Positions 1-8,160 of a stretch of DNA of 64,000 nucleotides are shown here, one piece after another (the stretch's first letter is position 1; each line of letters opens with the position of its first letter). The position numbers were made by a program, and so were the translations under genes. The notes below the pieces were generated by a model. It saw nothing but the letters and a program-made list of their open reading frames with translations, ran no database searches and had not been told where the DNA came from. The DNA lies in the NCBI RefSeq assembly GCF_001665685.1, contig NZ_LZTB01000128.1:1-64000 (forward strand), given 5' to 3'. The DNA is from Mycobacterium sp. 852013-50091_SCH5140682 (GTDB lineage: Bacteria > Actinomycetota > Actinomycetes > Mycobacteriales > Mycobacteriaceae).

Positions 1-1236
1 TTCCGGTTGGAAGGGTGTGTACCACCACCAATCGGCGCGTTCGCCGGTCGGCCCTCGGTAAGGCGGTACCTGGGGTGGTGGTGTGGTTGGTGGTCGCGCC
101 AGTGATCCGGGATGTAGCTGCTTGCCGGTGGGGTCGGTGACGCTGAGTTGGTGGGCGGGGCCGGTGATGGTGATCCCGCCGTTGTGGTGCAACCGGTGGT
201 GGTACGGGCAGAGCATCACCAGATTGTCGAGGTCGGTGGGGCCGCCGTCCTCCCAGTGCACGAGGTGGTGGGCATACAACCCCCGGGTCGCGCCACAGCC
301 GGGGACGGCGCAGCAGCGATCGCGATACTCCAGGGCTCGGCGTAGCCGCCGGTTGACGGTGCGGGTGGTACGGCCGGCGCCGATGACCTGCCCGTGGCGT
401 TCGAACCACACCTCACAGGTGGCATCACAGGTCAGAAAGCGCCGCTCATCCTCAGACAGAGCGGGGCCCAGATGCAGGGCGGCGACGGGCTTCTCCACAT
501 CGACGTGCACGACGACGGTGGTGCGCTGCCCGTGCGGGCGGCGTGCCACGTCGGTATCCCAGCCGGACTCGACGACACTCATGAAGGCATCCACGGTGTC
601 CGGGAACGGCGGCGCCTGCTCCGTCGTCCCACCATCCTCGTCTTCGTGGTCGCGTTTCCACTCTGCGATGAGTGCATCCTGATGGGACTGCATCGCCGCA
701 TCAACGGTGGCGGCTTCATCGTGGGGCAGGGTGATCTGGTAAGTGGTGTGATCCTCGCGAACGTCTTTGCGGAATGCGCGTTTGGGTTCCGGGCGCGGCT
801 CCGGTTCCGGGCGGGGTTCCAGTTTCACCGCGGTACGCAACTGAGCCACGGTAGCCACCGCGGCGAGCTCGGCGAAGTGCGCATCGGAGCCATCGGCGGC
901 GCGTTCGGCGATCACCCCGACCTGATCCAGGGACAGGCGGCCCTCGCGCAATCCGTCGACACAGAGCGGGAATTCGTCGAGGCGGCGTGTGACCGTGACC
1001 ATGATCCCGGCATTGTGCGGGGTGGCGCCGGTTTTCCAGGCCACCAACTCGGCGATGGACCGGGCGCCGGTGGCACCACACAACTCATCGCGTTCGAGTT
1101 CGGCGACGATGGCGACGATCCGCCCGTCGATCGCGTTGCGCTGCCCGCACAGTTCCGACAATTCGTCGAGCAACACCTCCAACCGCTGCACAGGGCTCAC
1201 CCCATCAGCAGCGAAAGATGTTGCGGCCGACGGCAT
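1..1236 (-). CDS. DUF222 / HNH endonuclease domain protein (13E12 family), partial at window edge
   Basis: The minus-strand frame is open from an ATG at 1236 through the window start without a stop, so the 3' end is missing (412 codons seen). The N-terminal half has the alpha-helical DUF222 layout, followed by a Pro/Glu/Arg-rich linker. The C-terminal part carries an HNH nuclease core (AHHLVHWEDGG, then DNLVMLCPYHH) with the histidines and asparagine expected of a beta-beta-alpha-metal fold. Such 13E12-type genes are multicopy in mycobacteria and often sit at chromosome variation points; their biological role is not established. Nothing links it to the stress island that follows, so it probably belongs to the flank. 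The family call is firm and the exact start less so (a second ATG lies 7 nt upstream in another frame). Confidence 0.85.
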   Translation of the reverse strand, partial: MPSAATSFAADGVSPVQRLEVLLDELSELCGQRNAIDGRIVAIVAELERDELCGATGARSIAELVAWKTGATPHNAGIMVTVTRRLDEFPLCVDGLREGRLSLDQVGVIAERAADGSDAHFAELAAVATVAQLRTAVKLEPRPEPEPRPEPKRAFRKDVREDHTTYQITLPHDEAATVDAAMQSHQDALIAEWKRDHEDEDGGTTEQAPPFPDTVDAFMSVVESGWDTDVARRPHGQRTTVVVHVDVEKPVAALHLGPALSEDERRFLTCDATCEVWFERHGQVIGAGRTTRTVNRRLRRALEYRDRCCAVPGCGATRGLYAHHLVHWEDGGPTDLDNLVMLCPYHHRLHHNGGITITGPAHQLSVTDPTGKQLHPGSLARPPTTPPPQVPPYRGPTGERADWWWYTPFQPE

Positions 1237-1427
1237 GACCTCATTATTGCAGTCAGGTACGACAAGTTCCGTGCTCGGACAATTCGAAGAACCCCGTGAG
1301 ATATCCCAGGGCGCAGTTTCGCCGACCTTCCGGCATCGGCCCGCTACTGTAATCGCTACCGTAGCGTCGGTCGTTGGTGGTCAGATTTGGTGGACAGCTG
1401 AAAAGATTGTGAACAAAGGGGTTTCGA

Positions 1428-2110
1428 ATGTCAGATCTGGTGCTCGACGAGCTCGGCTACTACCTTTTGGCCGGAGCCGGCGGGGAAGGCCCTGCCACCC
1501 TGATGGACGAGGCGCGCCGTGGTGAGCAGCTCGGCTTCGGCACCGCGTTCATCTCCGAACGCTGGAACGTCAAGGAAGCATCCTCGCTCGTCGGCGCCGC
1601 TTGCGCCGTCACCGAACGCATGCAGATCGCCACGGCCGCAACCAATCACAACACTCGCCACCCGCTGATCACCGGGTCGTGGGCGACGACCATGCATCGA
1701 CTCTCGCGCGGGCGCTTCACCCTGGGCATCGGCCGCGGCGTCGCGGCGATGTTCAACGCGTTCGGAGTGCCTGCTGTGACAACCGCGCAGATGGAAGATT
1801 TCGCCGCTGTGATGCGCCGGCTTTGGCACGGTGAGGTCGTCTTCAACCACGACGGGCCGATCGGGAAGTACCCGGTGTTGTTTCTCGACCAGGACTTCGA
1901 CGAGAACATCCGGCTGGCGCTCGTCGCGTTTGGTCCGCAGACTCTCGCGCTCGGTGGCCGGGCATTCGACGACGTCATCCTTCACACTTATTTCACCCCC
2001 GAGACGCTGCAGCGGGCTGTGCGCGCCGTCAAGGACGCTGCCGAGCAGGCCGCGATGAGCTCGAGCCGATCGTCAGTGCGTACCGAAGTCGGCGGCCTAC
2101 GCGACTCTAG
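1428..2110 (+). pseudogene. Decayed luciferase-like (LLM class) F420/flavin-dependent oxidoreductase with internal deletion
   Basis: An AAAGGGG Shine-Dalgarno stretch precedes the ATG. The first about 205 residues read as a bacterial luciferase-like (probably F420-dependent) oxidoreductase: EARRGEQLGFGTAFISER, then a glycine-rich GIGRGVAAMF segment and HTYFTPETLQRAVRAVKDAAEQA. The family is normally about 330-350 residues. After AAEQA the frame goes into unrelated sequence. In the frame one base over, starting at 2054, the DNA reads DELEPIVSAYRSRRPTRL and then a TAG at 2108-2110, which looks like the normal C-terminal end of such enzymes. The simplest reading is a deletion of more than 100 codons that also changed frame, leaving a dead gene whose stop abuts and overlaps the USP gene coming the other way. 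If read straight through, the open frame ends at 2270 with low-complexity Arg-rich sequence. Confidence 0.75.
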
Positions 2111-2988
2111 CTGCGGACGACGATCACCGGCACCCGCGCAGCTTGCGCGACGGCCGAGCTCACGGATCCAAGAAGCATGCCGGCGAATCCGCCTCGTCCG
2201 TGGCTGCCCACGACGACGAGTTGAGCGTGCTGTGACTCGTCGACGAGCCACCGTGCGGGCTGATCGCTGACAGGTCTCCTGTGGACGTTGACATCGGGGT
2301 ATTTCTCGCCCCAGCCCGCCAGTCGCTCGCCGAGCACTTCGTGGCCCTCGTCTTCGTAACGGCGCCAATCCATACCGAAAATCGGAAACACAGGAACATC
2401 GCTCCACGCGTGCAGCGCCACGAGGTCGACGCCGCGCCGCGACGCCTCGTCGAATGCCAACGCGGTTGCCCCCTCAGAGGCGGGCGACCCATCGATACCG
2501 AGCAGGACTGGGGAAGTGGCAGCCACAGATGTGGATCCCTGAGCGTGGATCACCGTGACGGGGCAATGCGCATGATGAAGCAAACCGCTGCTGACCGACC
2601 CAAGGACGACCCGCTCCACAGCCCCCTTGCCCTGACTACCGACGACGATCATTTGAGCGTGGCTGGACGCGTCGATCAACTCGGAGACGGCGATGCCCGC
2701 CCGCACGTCAGTGCAGACGCTCGGTGGCTGAGCATCGCCGAGGCCTGCAAAGAACAGCTTTTGGGCTTGCGTGATGACTTGATGTGCGTTTTCTTGCTGC
2801 CACTCGGTGATGGACCCCTGCATGGGCGCGATGGGCCAGCTGACAACCACCGGTTCGATGGCGTGCAGCAGTGTCACCGAGGCTGACCGCATGATCGCTT
2901 CGTGCGCGGCCCACTCGACGGCCGCGTTCGACGCAGCCGACCCGTCGACTGCGACAACAATTTTGTATTCGGCTACGTTCGGGCTCAT
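2107..2988 (-). CDS. Tandem universal stress protein, both ATP sites intact
   Basis: A 293-residue protein with two Usp domains (about 8-145 and 155-293), the size and layout of M. tuberculosis Rv1996, Rv2005c and Rv2623. Both domains keep the nucleotide-binding pattern G-x2-G-x9-G-S: GSQGKG...LGS in the first, GSHGRG...LGS in the second. These cytosolic proteins bind ATP and in mycobacteria are classic DosR-regulon members; Rv2623 restrains growth. The start is supported by GGAGAGG five bases before the ATG. A DosR-like palindrome lies about 90 bp upstream at 3072-3091. The 3' end overlaps the last bases of the decayed oxidoreductase, marking the left border of the stress island. Confidence 0.93.
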   Translation of the reverse strand: MSPNVAEYKIVVAVDGSAASNAAVEWAAHEAIMRSASVTLLHAIEPVVVSWPIAPMQGSITEWQQENAHQVITQAQKLFFAGLGDAQPPSVCTDVRAGIAVSELIDASSHAQMIVVGSQGKGAVERVVLGSVSSGLLHHAHCPVTVIHAQGSTSVAATSPVLLGIDGSPASEGATALAFDEASRRGVDLVALHAWSDVPVFPIFGMDWRRYEDEGHEVLGERLAGWGEKYPDVNVHRRPVSDQPARWLVDESQHAQLVVVGSHGRGGFAGMLLGSVSSAVAQAARVPVIVVRS

Positions 2989-3071
2989 TTCGACCTCTCC
3001 TGTCCGGTGCCTGCGATCCGTTGCGCGGTACCCTCGGCAGATGACGTTAGGCCGCAGCCAACCTGAACAGA

Positions 3072-3091
3072 CAGGGCCGTAAGTCCATCCG
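3072..3091 (-). promoter_or_regulatory. DosR-box-like palindrome
   Basis: Read on the minus strand the core is GGACTTACGGCCC, close to the mycobacterial DosR consensus (GGGACTWWAGTCCC). It lies about 90 bp upstream of the USP start at 2988. Two core mismatches. Confidence 0.6.
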
Positions 3092-3151
3092 TATGTCGTC
3101 GGCAGTCACCGGGCGCGGTGACCAACGGCCGCATTCCCATTGAGATGTCGG

Positions 3152-3970
3152 TTACGGACGCACGATGAGGACTGAGCATTCGGCGTAGCTGGTAAGCGAA
3201 CGAGAATGCGGCCCTACGATATTGGCTACCTCGGTCGCATCGGTGGAGGGGAGGACGACCATGTCGACCGACTCGGTATGCTCCGCCAAAAACTGGCAGA
3301 TGCCTGCCGCACCGGCAGTGATATGGATCCTTACACCGGGATGACGCTGCTGCCACCGTGCCGTGCGGCGGTCCAGTTCGTCGTAGGGGGTGTCGCCGAA
3401 ATCGCGTTGCCAGACCCCCACGGCCAAGACGGAGCGTCCACGCAGGGCAGCTTCAGCGACAGCAGCGCCGATGACATGGTCATCGCCGTCGAACGCGCCG
3501 ACTGGCACCGCGATCATCCCCGCGTCGGACGATTGCCGAGACGGGTGACTCCGGATGACTGCCACGGGGCAATGTGCATGTTCGGCGACAGAAGTGGCGG
3601 TAGATCCGAACAGCGACTTGGCGATCCGGCCGATGCCGCTGGATCCAACGCAGATCATGGCTGCGTGTCGCGACTCCTCGATCAGATTGGTGCCCGGACT
3701 GCCTTGTAGCACAGCTGATTCGACTTTCACGGATCGTCCTGTGTCATCGATGGCTGCCCGTACTGACCTCAAGCCCGTCTGGGCATATTCCTGATTCATG
3801 CGCCACTCGTCGCCGATGGCATCGCTGCCTACGCGATCGATGGACGACACCAGCCTCAGTGGGACGTCCCGCGCCGCGGCTTCGTCGATCGCCCACAGCG
3901 CTGCGTGCAGAGCAGCGGCAGACCCGTCGATCCCGACGACCACCGGGTAGCTGTCGCTCGATGTGGCCAT
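3152..3970 (-). CDS. Tandem universal stress protein, second ATP site lost
   Basis: A 272-residue tandem Usp protein of the size of M. tuberculosis Rv2028c/Rv2624c. The first domain has a complete nucleotide-binding loop (GSSGIG...FGST). In the second domain that loop has become PSTDATEV...VGPHSR, so only one ATP site is expected. The C-terminus ends ECSVLIVRP, a tail pattern shared with the USPs at 11442-12266 and 26068-26850. GGAG lies 6 nt before the ATG. The gene follows the DUF2156 gene by 21 nt and is probably co-transcribed with it from the palindrome at 5505-5524. Confidence 0.92.
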   Translation of the reverse strand: MATSSDSYPVVVGIDGSAAALHAALWAIDEAAARDVPLRLVSSIDRVGSDAIGDEWRMNQEYAQTGLRSVRAAIDDTGRSVKVESAVLQGSPGTNLIEESRHAAMICVGSSGIGRIAKSLFGSTATSVAEHAHCPVAVIRSHPSRQSSDAGMIAVPVGAFDGDDHVIGAAVAEAALRGRSVLAVGVWQRDFGDTPYDELDRRTARWQQRHPGVRIHITAGAAGICQFLAEHTESVDMVVLPSTDATEVANIVGPHSRSLTSYAECSVLIVRP

Positions 3971-3991
3971 TGATGTCTCCTGCCGATTGTG

Positions 3992-5437
3992 TCAGGTCGT
4001 GCTTTTTGGGGTGACGATTCCAGGTACCGGCTGTCGGTCGCGGTGGGGCGTGAATTCCACTGCGAGCAGGATCGCCGCGGCGGAAATGAGGTGGGTCAGC
4101 GGAATCAGCACATATCTTTCTTCGCCCAGGGCGTCGAACTTGTGCAGGTAGTGGTAGAGCGATTCCAGTTTGATGAATCGGTCGAGAAGATGTGCCAGGA
4201 CGCGTAGTGCCCGCGCTGTCGTGCTGCTCGACTCGCGGGCGAAGAGGTCAGGAAACGGTGCGAATGCCAGAGAAACCCGCTGTACGCCACGAGCTTTTGC
4301 CCAGGCGATCATGTCGACGCTGAGCCGTTCATCGATTCCGTTGGGTGCGTCGGGGCGGCGCCACGGCAGGTCCAGACTGAGATCTGTATCGGCGCCGGTG
4401 CTGGCGTACCGCTGAAAGCCTTGTATCCGGCCACTATGGTCTCGGGCGATAATCAACCACACGCCTGGGAAATGCCCGGACAAGGTACCGCCCAGCATCA
4501 TCGCGAACCCGCGTTCTGCGCCGACGGCCTTGTGTGAGCTGACCATCACCTCGTGCAGTTCGTCGTGCAGTCGCGGATCTAGTGCGTTCTCGGCGACGAC
4601 TTCTGTTGTCACGCCCGCGTTGCGAGTGCGCTGTACGGCCTGGCGGAGGTTGCGCTTGCGTCGTCCTGTGAGATTGAATCCGGCGACGTCGATCACGACG
4701 TCGCGACCGATCGGTACCGACCAAAGGTGGCTTCCTGTTCCAGAATGGTTCCGCCACAACGCCAAATGCGATGCTGACGCCCCGAGCACCACGATCCGCC
4801 ACCCGCGGCTTCGGCAGAGTGAGCCCAATTCGTCGACTACTTCGCCGTAGCGGGCGGAATTTCCTATAGGGTCGCCGCCGACCACGGCGAATCCGCCGAC
4901 CGCACGGTACGCGATTGCAGCCGTCGCATCCGCACTGAATACGTAGCTCTTGTCGGTCGCCATGGCGAACGCTGCCAGTGGATCGCCTTCGGTGACTCTC
5001 ACCAGTGGCCACACCCGCGGCAACGCGTCGGGTTCCGGTCGTGATCGGGTAGGGCACACCAGCAGGACTGCTGATACCACGATTCCCACGGTTGCCGCGC
5101 CGGTGTAGCCGTGCGACTCGACGAGGAGAGCCAACGCCAGTACCACCGATGCCAGGCCTGCATGGGCGGCTGTCACGGGACGGCCGAGCCTCAATCCGCG
5201 TCCGATCACCGCGATCCCGATCACCGCTGCCAGCACTTCAGGGACTACCGGCCTCGGCAGACCGAGGACGTGCGGATCGGCATGCCAGGCGGCGAAACCC
5301 GCTGCGGCGGCGCCAGTCACAACGGCGACACAGATCACCACCGGCGCCCTACTGTTCGAACGGATGCCCGAGTGCCTGTCGGCGGAGTCGGACGGCACAC
5401 TGCGGGCATGGGTAGGGGGCTGACCAGATAGCTTCAT
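3992..5437 (-). CDS. DUF2156 membrane protein (MprF/LysX-like phosphatidylglycerol aminoacyltransferase fold)
   Basis: 481 residues from the ATG at 5437, chosen because GGGAGG sits 5 nt upstream; an in-frame ATG at 5464 has no such signal. The N-terminal about 140 residues hold four hydrophobic segments, and a last one lies near the C-terminus (about 455-475). The middle is a DUF2156 domain, the double GNAT fold of the C-terminal part of lysyl-phosphatidylglycerol synthases, with GGDPIGNSARYGEVVDEL and later QRYASTGADTDLSLDLPWR. Full MprF flippases have many more membrane helices, so this is a short form. Substrate and amino-acid donor cannot be told from sequence. A strong DosR-like site lies about 70 bp upstream, and a USP gene follows by 21 nt. 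A role in membrane-lipid modification during hypoxia is inference. Confidence 0.82.
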   Translation of the reverse strand: MKLSGQPPTHARSVPSDSADRHSGIRSNSRAPVVICVAVVTGAAAAGFAAWHADPHVLGLPRPVVPEVLAAVIGIAVIGRGLRLGRPVTAAHAGLASVVLALALLVESHGYTGAATVGIVVSAVLLVCPTRSRPEPDALPRVWPLVRVTEGDPLAAFAMATDKSYVFSADATAAIAYRAVGGFAVVGGDPIGNSARYGEVVDELGSLCRSRGWRIVVLGASASHLALWRNHSGTGSHLWSVPIGRDVVIDVAGFNLTGRRKRNLRQAVQRTRNAGVTTEVVAENALDPRLHDELHEVMVSSHKAVGAERGFAMMLGGTLSGHFPGVWLIIARDHSGRIQGFQRYASTGADTDLSLDLPWRRPDAPNGIDERLSVDMIAWAKARGVQRVSLAFAPFPDLFARESSSTTARALRVLAHLLDRFIKLESLYHYLHKFDALGEERYVLIPLTHLISAAAILLAVEFTPHRDRQPVPGIVTPKSTT

Positions 5438-5504
5438 GGCGCCTCCCTGTAGCCGGCGTGTCAATCGCAGACACTCTTATCCTTTCGATGCCGGCCCGAC
5501 GCGT

Positions 5505-5524
5505 CGAGGGTCCAAAGGCCCCAT
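5505..5524 (-). promoter_or_regulatory. DosR-box-like palindrome
   Basis: On the minus strand the core reads GGGGCCTTTGGACCC, a near-perfect palindrome of the DosR type. It sits between the devR stop and the DUF2156 start, about 70 bp upstream of the latter. Confidence 0.75.
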
Positions 5525-5525
5525 T

Positions 5526-6173
5526 TCAGTCGCGTTGACGTGACCGATGATCCAGCTGTGACGCAAACACTGCGGCCTGGGTACGTCGCTGCATCCCGAG
5601 CTTCGACAGCAACCGGGACACGTAATTTTTCACCGTCTTCTCTGCCAAGAACATTCGGTCGGCGATCTGCTTGTTGGTCAGGCCTTCACCGAGCAGCTCC
5701 AACAGCTCACGCTCTTGCTCCGTGAGTGCGGACAGGGGATCTCGGTGCTGCGCCGTTTCGCGAAGCTTGTCCATCAGTGCCGCGGCCGCCCGGTTGTCGA
5801 GCAGGGATCGTCCGGCGCCGACCGTCTTGATCGCTTCGGCAAGCGCCATTCCCTTGATGTCCTTGATCACGTAGCCGCTGGCACCGGCCAGAATGGCACT
5901 GAGCATTGCTTCGTCGGAGGTGTAAGAGGTCAGCATCAGACACTTCAAATCAGATAGGCACGCCAACAGGTCCCGGCAGAGTTCAATGCCGCTCCCGTCG
6001 GGAAGACTCACGTCGAGGACCGCGACATCAGGCCGCAGTGCGGGGATCTGGGCCATCGCCTGAGCTACCGTGCCGGCTTCACCGACGATATCGAGTTCAG
6101 GATCGGCGCTGAGCAGCCCGACCAGGCCACGTCGTACGACCTCGTGGTCATCGACAAGGAATACCCTCACCAT
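5526..6173 (-). CDS. devR: DevR/DosR response regulator, copy 1
   Basis: A 215-residue NarL/FixJ-type regulator, collinear with M. tuberculosis DosR. The receiver domain (1-120) keeps the acidic pair D8/D9, phospho-acceptor D54, T82 and K104. The linker has the DosR-specific GRSLLDNRAAAALM. The LuxR-type helix-turn-helix (about 148-210) keeps the DNA-contacting K179, K182 and N183, and T198 is present. It should therefore bind the palindromic boxes seen throughout the window. AAGG precedes the ATG. The start lies 26 nt inside the preceding USP gene, so translation is coupled and expression presumably comes from the palindrome at 6845-6864, giving autoregulation. The two kinases encoded in the window lie more than 40 kb away, unlike the adjacent devR-devS pair of M. 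tuberculosis. Which copy is the main regulator is unknown. Confidence 0.95.
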   Translation of the reverse strand: MVRVFLVDDHEVVRRGLVGLLSADPELDIVGEAGTVAQAMAQIPALRPDVAVLDVSLPDGSGIELCRDLLACLSDLKCLMLTSYTSDEAMLSAILAGASGYVIKDIKGMALAEAIKTVGAGRSLLDNRAAAALMDKLRETAQHRDPLSALTEQERELLELLGEGLTNKQIADRMFLAEKTVKNYVSRLLSKLGMQRRTQAAVFASQLDHRSRQRD

Positions 6174-6780
6174 GGCAGTGCACCTTCCTGGCTCTCGTCA
6201 CTGCGACGGGCCGAGGCTGGGGACAAATGAGCCCGGGGCAGCCGCGGAGTTCGGCCTCGTCGGCGGCGACAGTCAGAACGTGCCCGCTGTCGGCGGTGCC
6301 GTCGACAGCGGGCACGATGCGCGCGGTGGGGGTATACGGTCCGGAATCACTGCCGATGACCGCCACCGGACACCCAGCCGCGGCTGACACTGCCGTGGCG
6401 GTTGAACCAGCACGCTGGTCACCCACCGCGTGGGTGACCCCAAACGATCCGACACAGAGCATGTCGGCCGATTCCGACGCGTGGAGCAAAACGTCTGCCG
6501 GCTCGCCATGGACTACCGCCCATTCGATCGACACGGGTTTCTCCGTCGACTCCAGTGCAATCCGCGCTTGGCGGATGGCGATATCGGCGCGTGCCAAATC
6601 GCGTGAGGCTTCTTGACCGTCAAACTCATCGCGGTTGCGCGGTTGTACGACATAGATCAATCTCAGCGGAACGCTGCGGCTGAGGGCCTCATCGACTGCC
6701 CATAATGCGGCATTCAGCGCCCAGCGTGACCCGTCGATACCGACGACGATGCCCTGCGCGGATCGCGATGTTGATTCCAT
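6148..6780 (-). CDS. Universal stress protein with truncated second domain, coupled to devR
   Basis: 210 residues from the ATG at 6780, which has GGGAG 7 nt upstream. The first Usp domain is complete (GIVVGIDGS, then VGSFGV...AGSTA, with one extra residue in the nucleotide loop). The second domain begins normally (MTATGHPAA-side strand, PAVDGTADSGHVLTVAADEAELRG) but stops after about 45 residues in an unrelated tail where the frame runs 26 nt into devR. Normal partners are about 270-300 residues, so this looks like a tandem USP whose second half was lost when it became joined to devR. A strong DosR-like palindrome lies about 65 bp upstream. It may still be functional as a one-domain protein. 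Confidence 0.85.
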   Translation of the reverse strand: MESTSRSAQGIVVGIDGSRWALNAALWAVDEALSRSVPLRLIYVVQPRNRDEFDGQEASRDLARADIAIRQARIALESTEKPVSIEWAVVHGEPADVLLHASESADMLCVGSFGVTHAVGDQRAGSTATAVSAAAGCPVAVIGSDSGPYTPTARIVPAVDGTADSGHVLTVAADEAELRGCPGLICPQPRPVAVTRARKVHCHGEGIPCR

Positions 6781-6844
6781 ATCCAAACTCCCAGAATGAT
6801 CAGGTCTGTTCGGCATTGACGCTAATGCGGCGACCGACTGAGCG

Positions 6845-6864
6845 GCAGGGCCAAAAGTCCCTCG
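6845..6864 (-). promoter_or_regulatory. DosR-box-like palindrome
   Basis: Minus-strand core GGGACTTTTGGCCC, one of the best matches in the window. It lies between the alcohol dehydrogenase stop and the USP-devR pair, about 65 bp upstream of the USP start. Confidence 0.8.
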
Positions 6865-6882
6865 TGCGCGGTCATGGTCGGC

Positions 6883-7929
6883 TCAGTGATGTCTCGTCAG
6901 AACGACTTTTAACGCACCGGTTTCGCCGGGTGTGCTGAATACGCGGTAGGCGTCTTCGAACTCATCCAGGGAAAACCGGTGAGTGATCATCGGGGCGACA
7001 TCAATCTGGCGATTGGCGACCAGGTCGATCAGCGTGGGGGTGGCGTGGGTGTCGACCAAACCTGTCGTGATGGTCAGGTTCTTGTCCCAGATGTCTTCCA
7101 GGTGAAGGGTTGCGGGTGCACCATGGACGCCGACGTTGGCGACGCGTCCTCCCGGACGGACGAGTTGCACCGCTTGTTCGAAAGTCGCCGGTGTCCCGAC
7201 GGCTTCGATCGTGACGTCGGCTCCGAGGCCGTCGGTCATTTGCGCCACGAGGCCGCGTACGGACTGTCTCTCGGCGTTGATGACGGTGTCGGCGCCGAAC
7301 TTGAGCGCTGCTTCCAGTCGTGAGTCGGCGATGTCGATGACGATCACGTGCTTTGGGCTGTACAACCGGGCTGTCATGATCGCAGCCAGACCGATGGGGC
7401 CTGCGCCGATGATGGCCACGGTGTCTCCAGGTCGTACGCCGGCAGCGAGGATCCCGACCTCGTATGAGGTGGGCAGAATATCGGCGAGCATGACCATTTC
7501 TTCGTCGGTGACGCCCTGGGGTAGCCGGTAGGTCGAATTGTCAGCGAATGGCACCCGGACGTACTCGGCCTGGGTTCCGTCGATACGGTGCCCCAGGATC
7601 CAGCCGCCTCCGCCGAGGCATTGCCCGTATTGTCCATCTCGGCAGTACCGGCAACTGCCGCATGCGCTGATGCACGACACCAGGATCCGGTCACCAGGAG
7701 CGATGGTGCGCACCGCAGGACCGATCTCGGTCACCGTGCCCACCGCTTCGTGACCGAGAATCCGGCCCCGCTCCACCTCCGGCACATCACCTTTGAGAAT
7801 GTGCAGGTCGGTCCCGCAGATAGTGACCGCATCGACGCGGATCACCGCGTCGGTGTCGTCGAGAATCTTGGGCTGCGGAGCGTCGGTCCAGGAGGGCATT
7901 CCCGGACCGGTATAGATCAACGCCTTCAC
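6883..7929 (-). CDS. Zinc-dependent alcohol dehydrogenase (MDR superfamily)
   Basis: A 348-residue medium-chain dehydrogenase/reductase. Catalytic zinc ligands are visible as C38 (TICGTDLH) with H60-E61 (GHEAVG). The structural zinc lobe has C90, C93, C96 and C104. The Rossmann motif IIGAGPIGLAA lies near residues 172-182, followed by VIVIDIADSR, whose acidic end favours NAD(H). It probably interconverts an alcohol and aldehyde and could regenerate NAD+ under low oxygen; the substrate is unknown. The start is a GTG with a strong AAGGAGG 8 nt upstream. It is transcribed away from the Rv1733c-like gene, with a DosR-like palindrome at 8014-8033 between them. Confidence 0.92.
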   Translation of the reverse strand: MKALIYTGPGMPSWTDAPQPKILDDTDAVIRVDAVTICGTDLHILKGDVPEVERGRILGHEAVGTVTEIGPAVRTIAPGDRILVSCISACGSCRYCRDGQYGQCLGGGGWILGHRIDGTQAEYVRVPFADNSTYRLPQGVTDEEMVMLADILPTSYEVGILAAGVRPGDTVAIIGAGPIGLAAIMTARLYSPKHVIVIDIADSRLEAALKFGADTVINAERQSVRGLVAQMTDGLGADVTIEAVGTPATFEQAVQLVRPGGRVANVGVHGAPATLHLEDIWDKNLTITTGLVDTHATPTLIDLVANRQIDVAPMITHRFSLDEFEDAYRVFSTPGETGALKVVLTRHH

Positions 7930-8013
7930 GATGCGCTACCTCCTTGGGGGATCGGATGATTGGCATCTTGGTGGAATTTCACCGTGCCGCGCAGCGGCCG
8001 TGCGACCCCGAGG

Positions 8014-8033
8014 TAGGGGACTAAAGACCTCAG
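8014..8033. promoter_or_regulatory. DosR-box-like palindrome between divergent genes
   Basis: Core GGGGACTAAAGACCTC. It lies about 85 bp from the dehydrogenase start and about 130 bp from the Rv1733c-like start, so it could serve either direction. Confidence 0.65.
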
Positions 8034-8160
8034 TCCTACGTGGACGATGACGATAGACATGCCTGGCGAGGACGTTGGGCTCTGCCGCAGAGATGTCGGG
8101 TCGGCGGATTCTGATGACCGGCGCGCCTTGGCTGGCGCAGCGTCTCGTGAGGAGGCTGTC

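Noticed and set aside
394..1299. Plus-strand open frame (301 codons) across the DUF222/HNH gene
   Set aside because: The minus strand encodes a clear DUF222-HNH protein; the plus frame has no ribosome site or domain.
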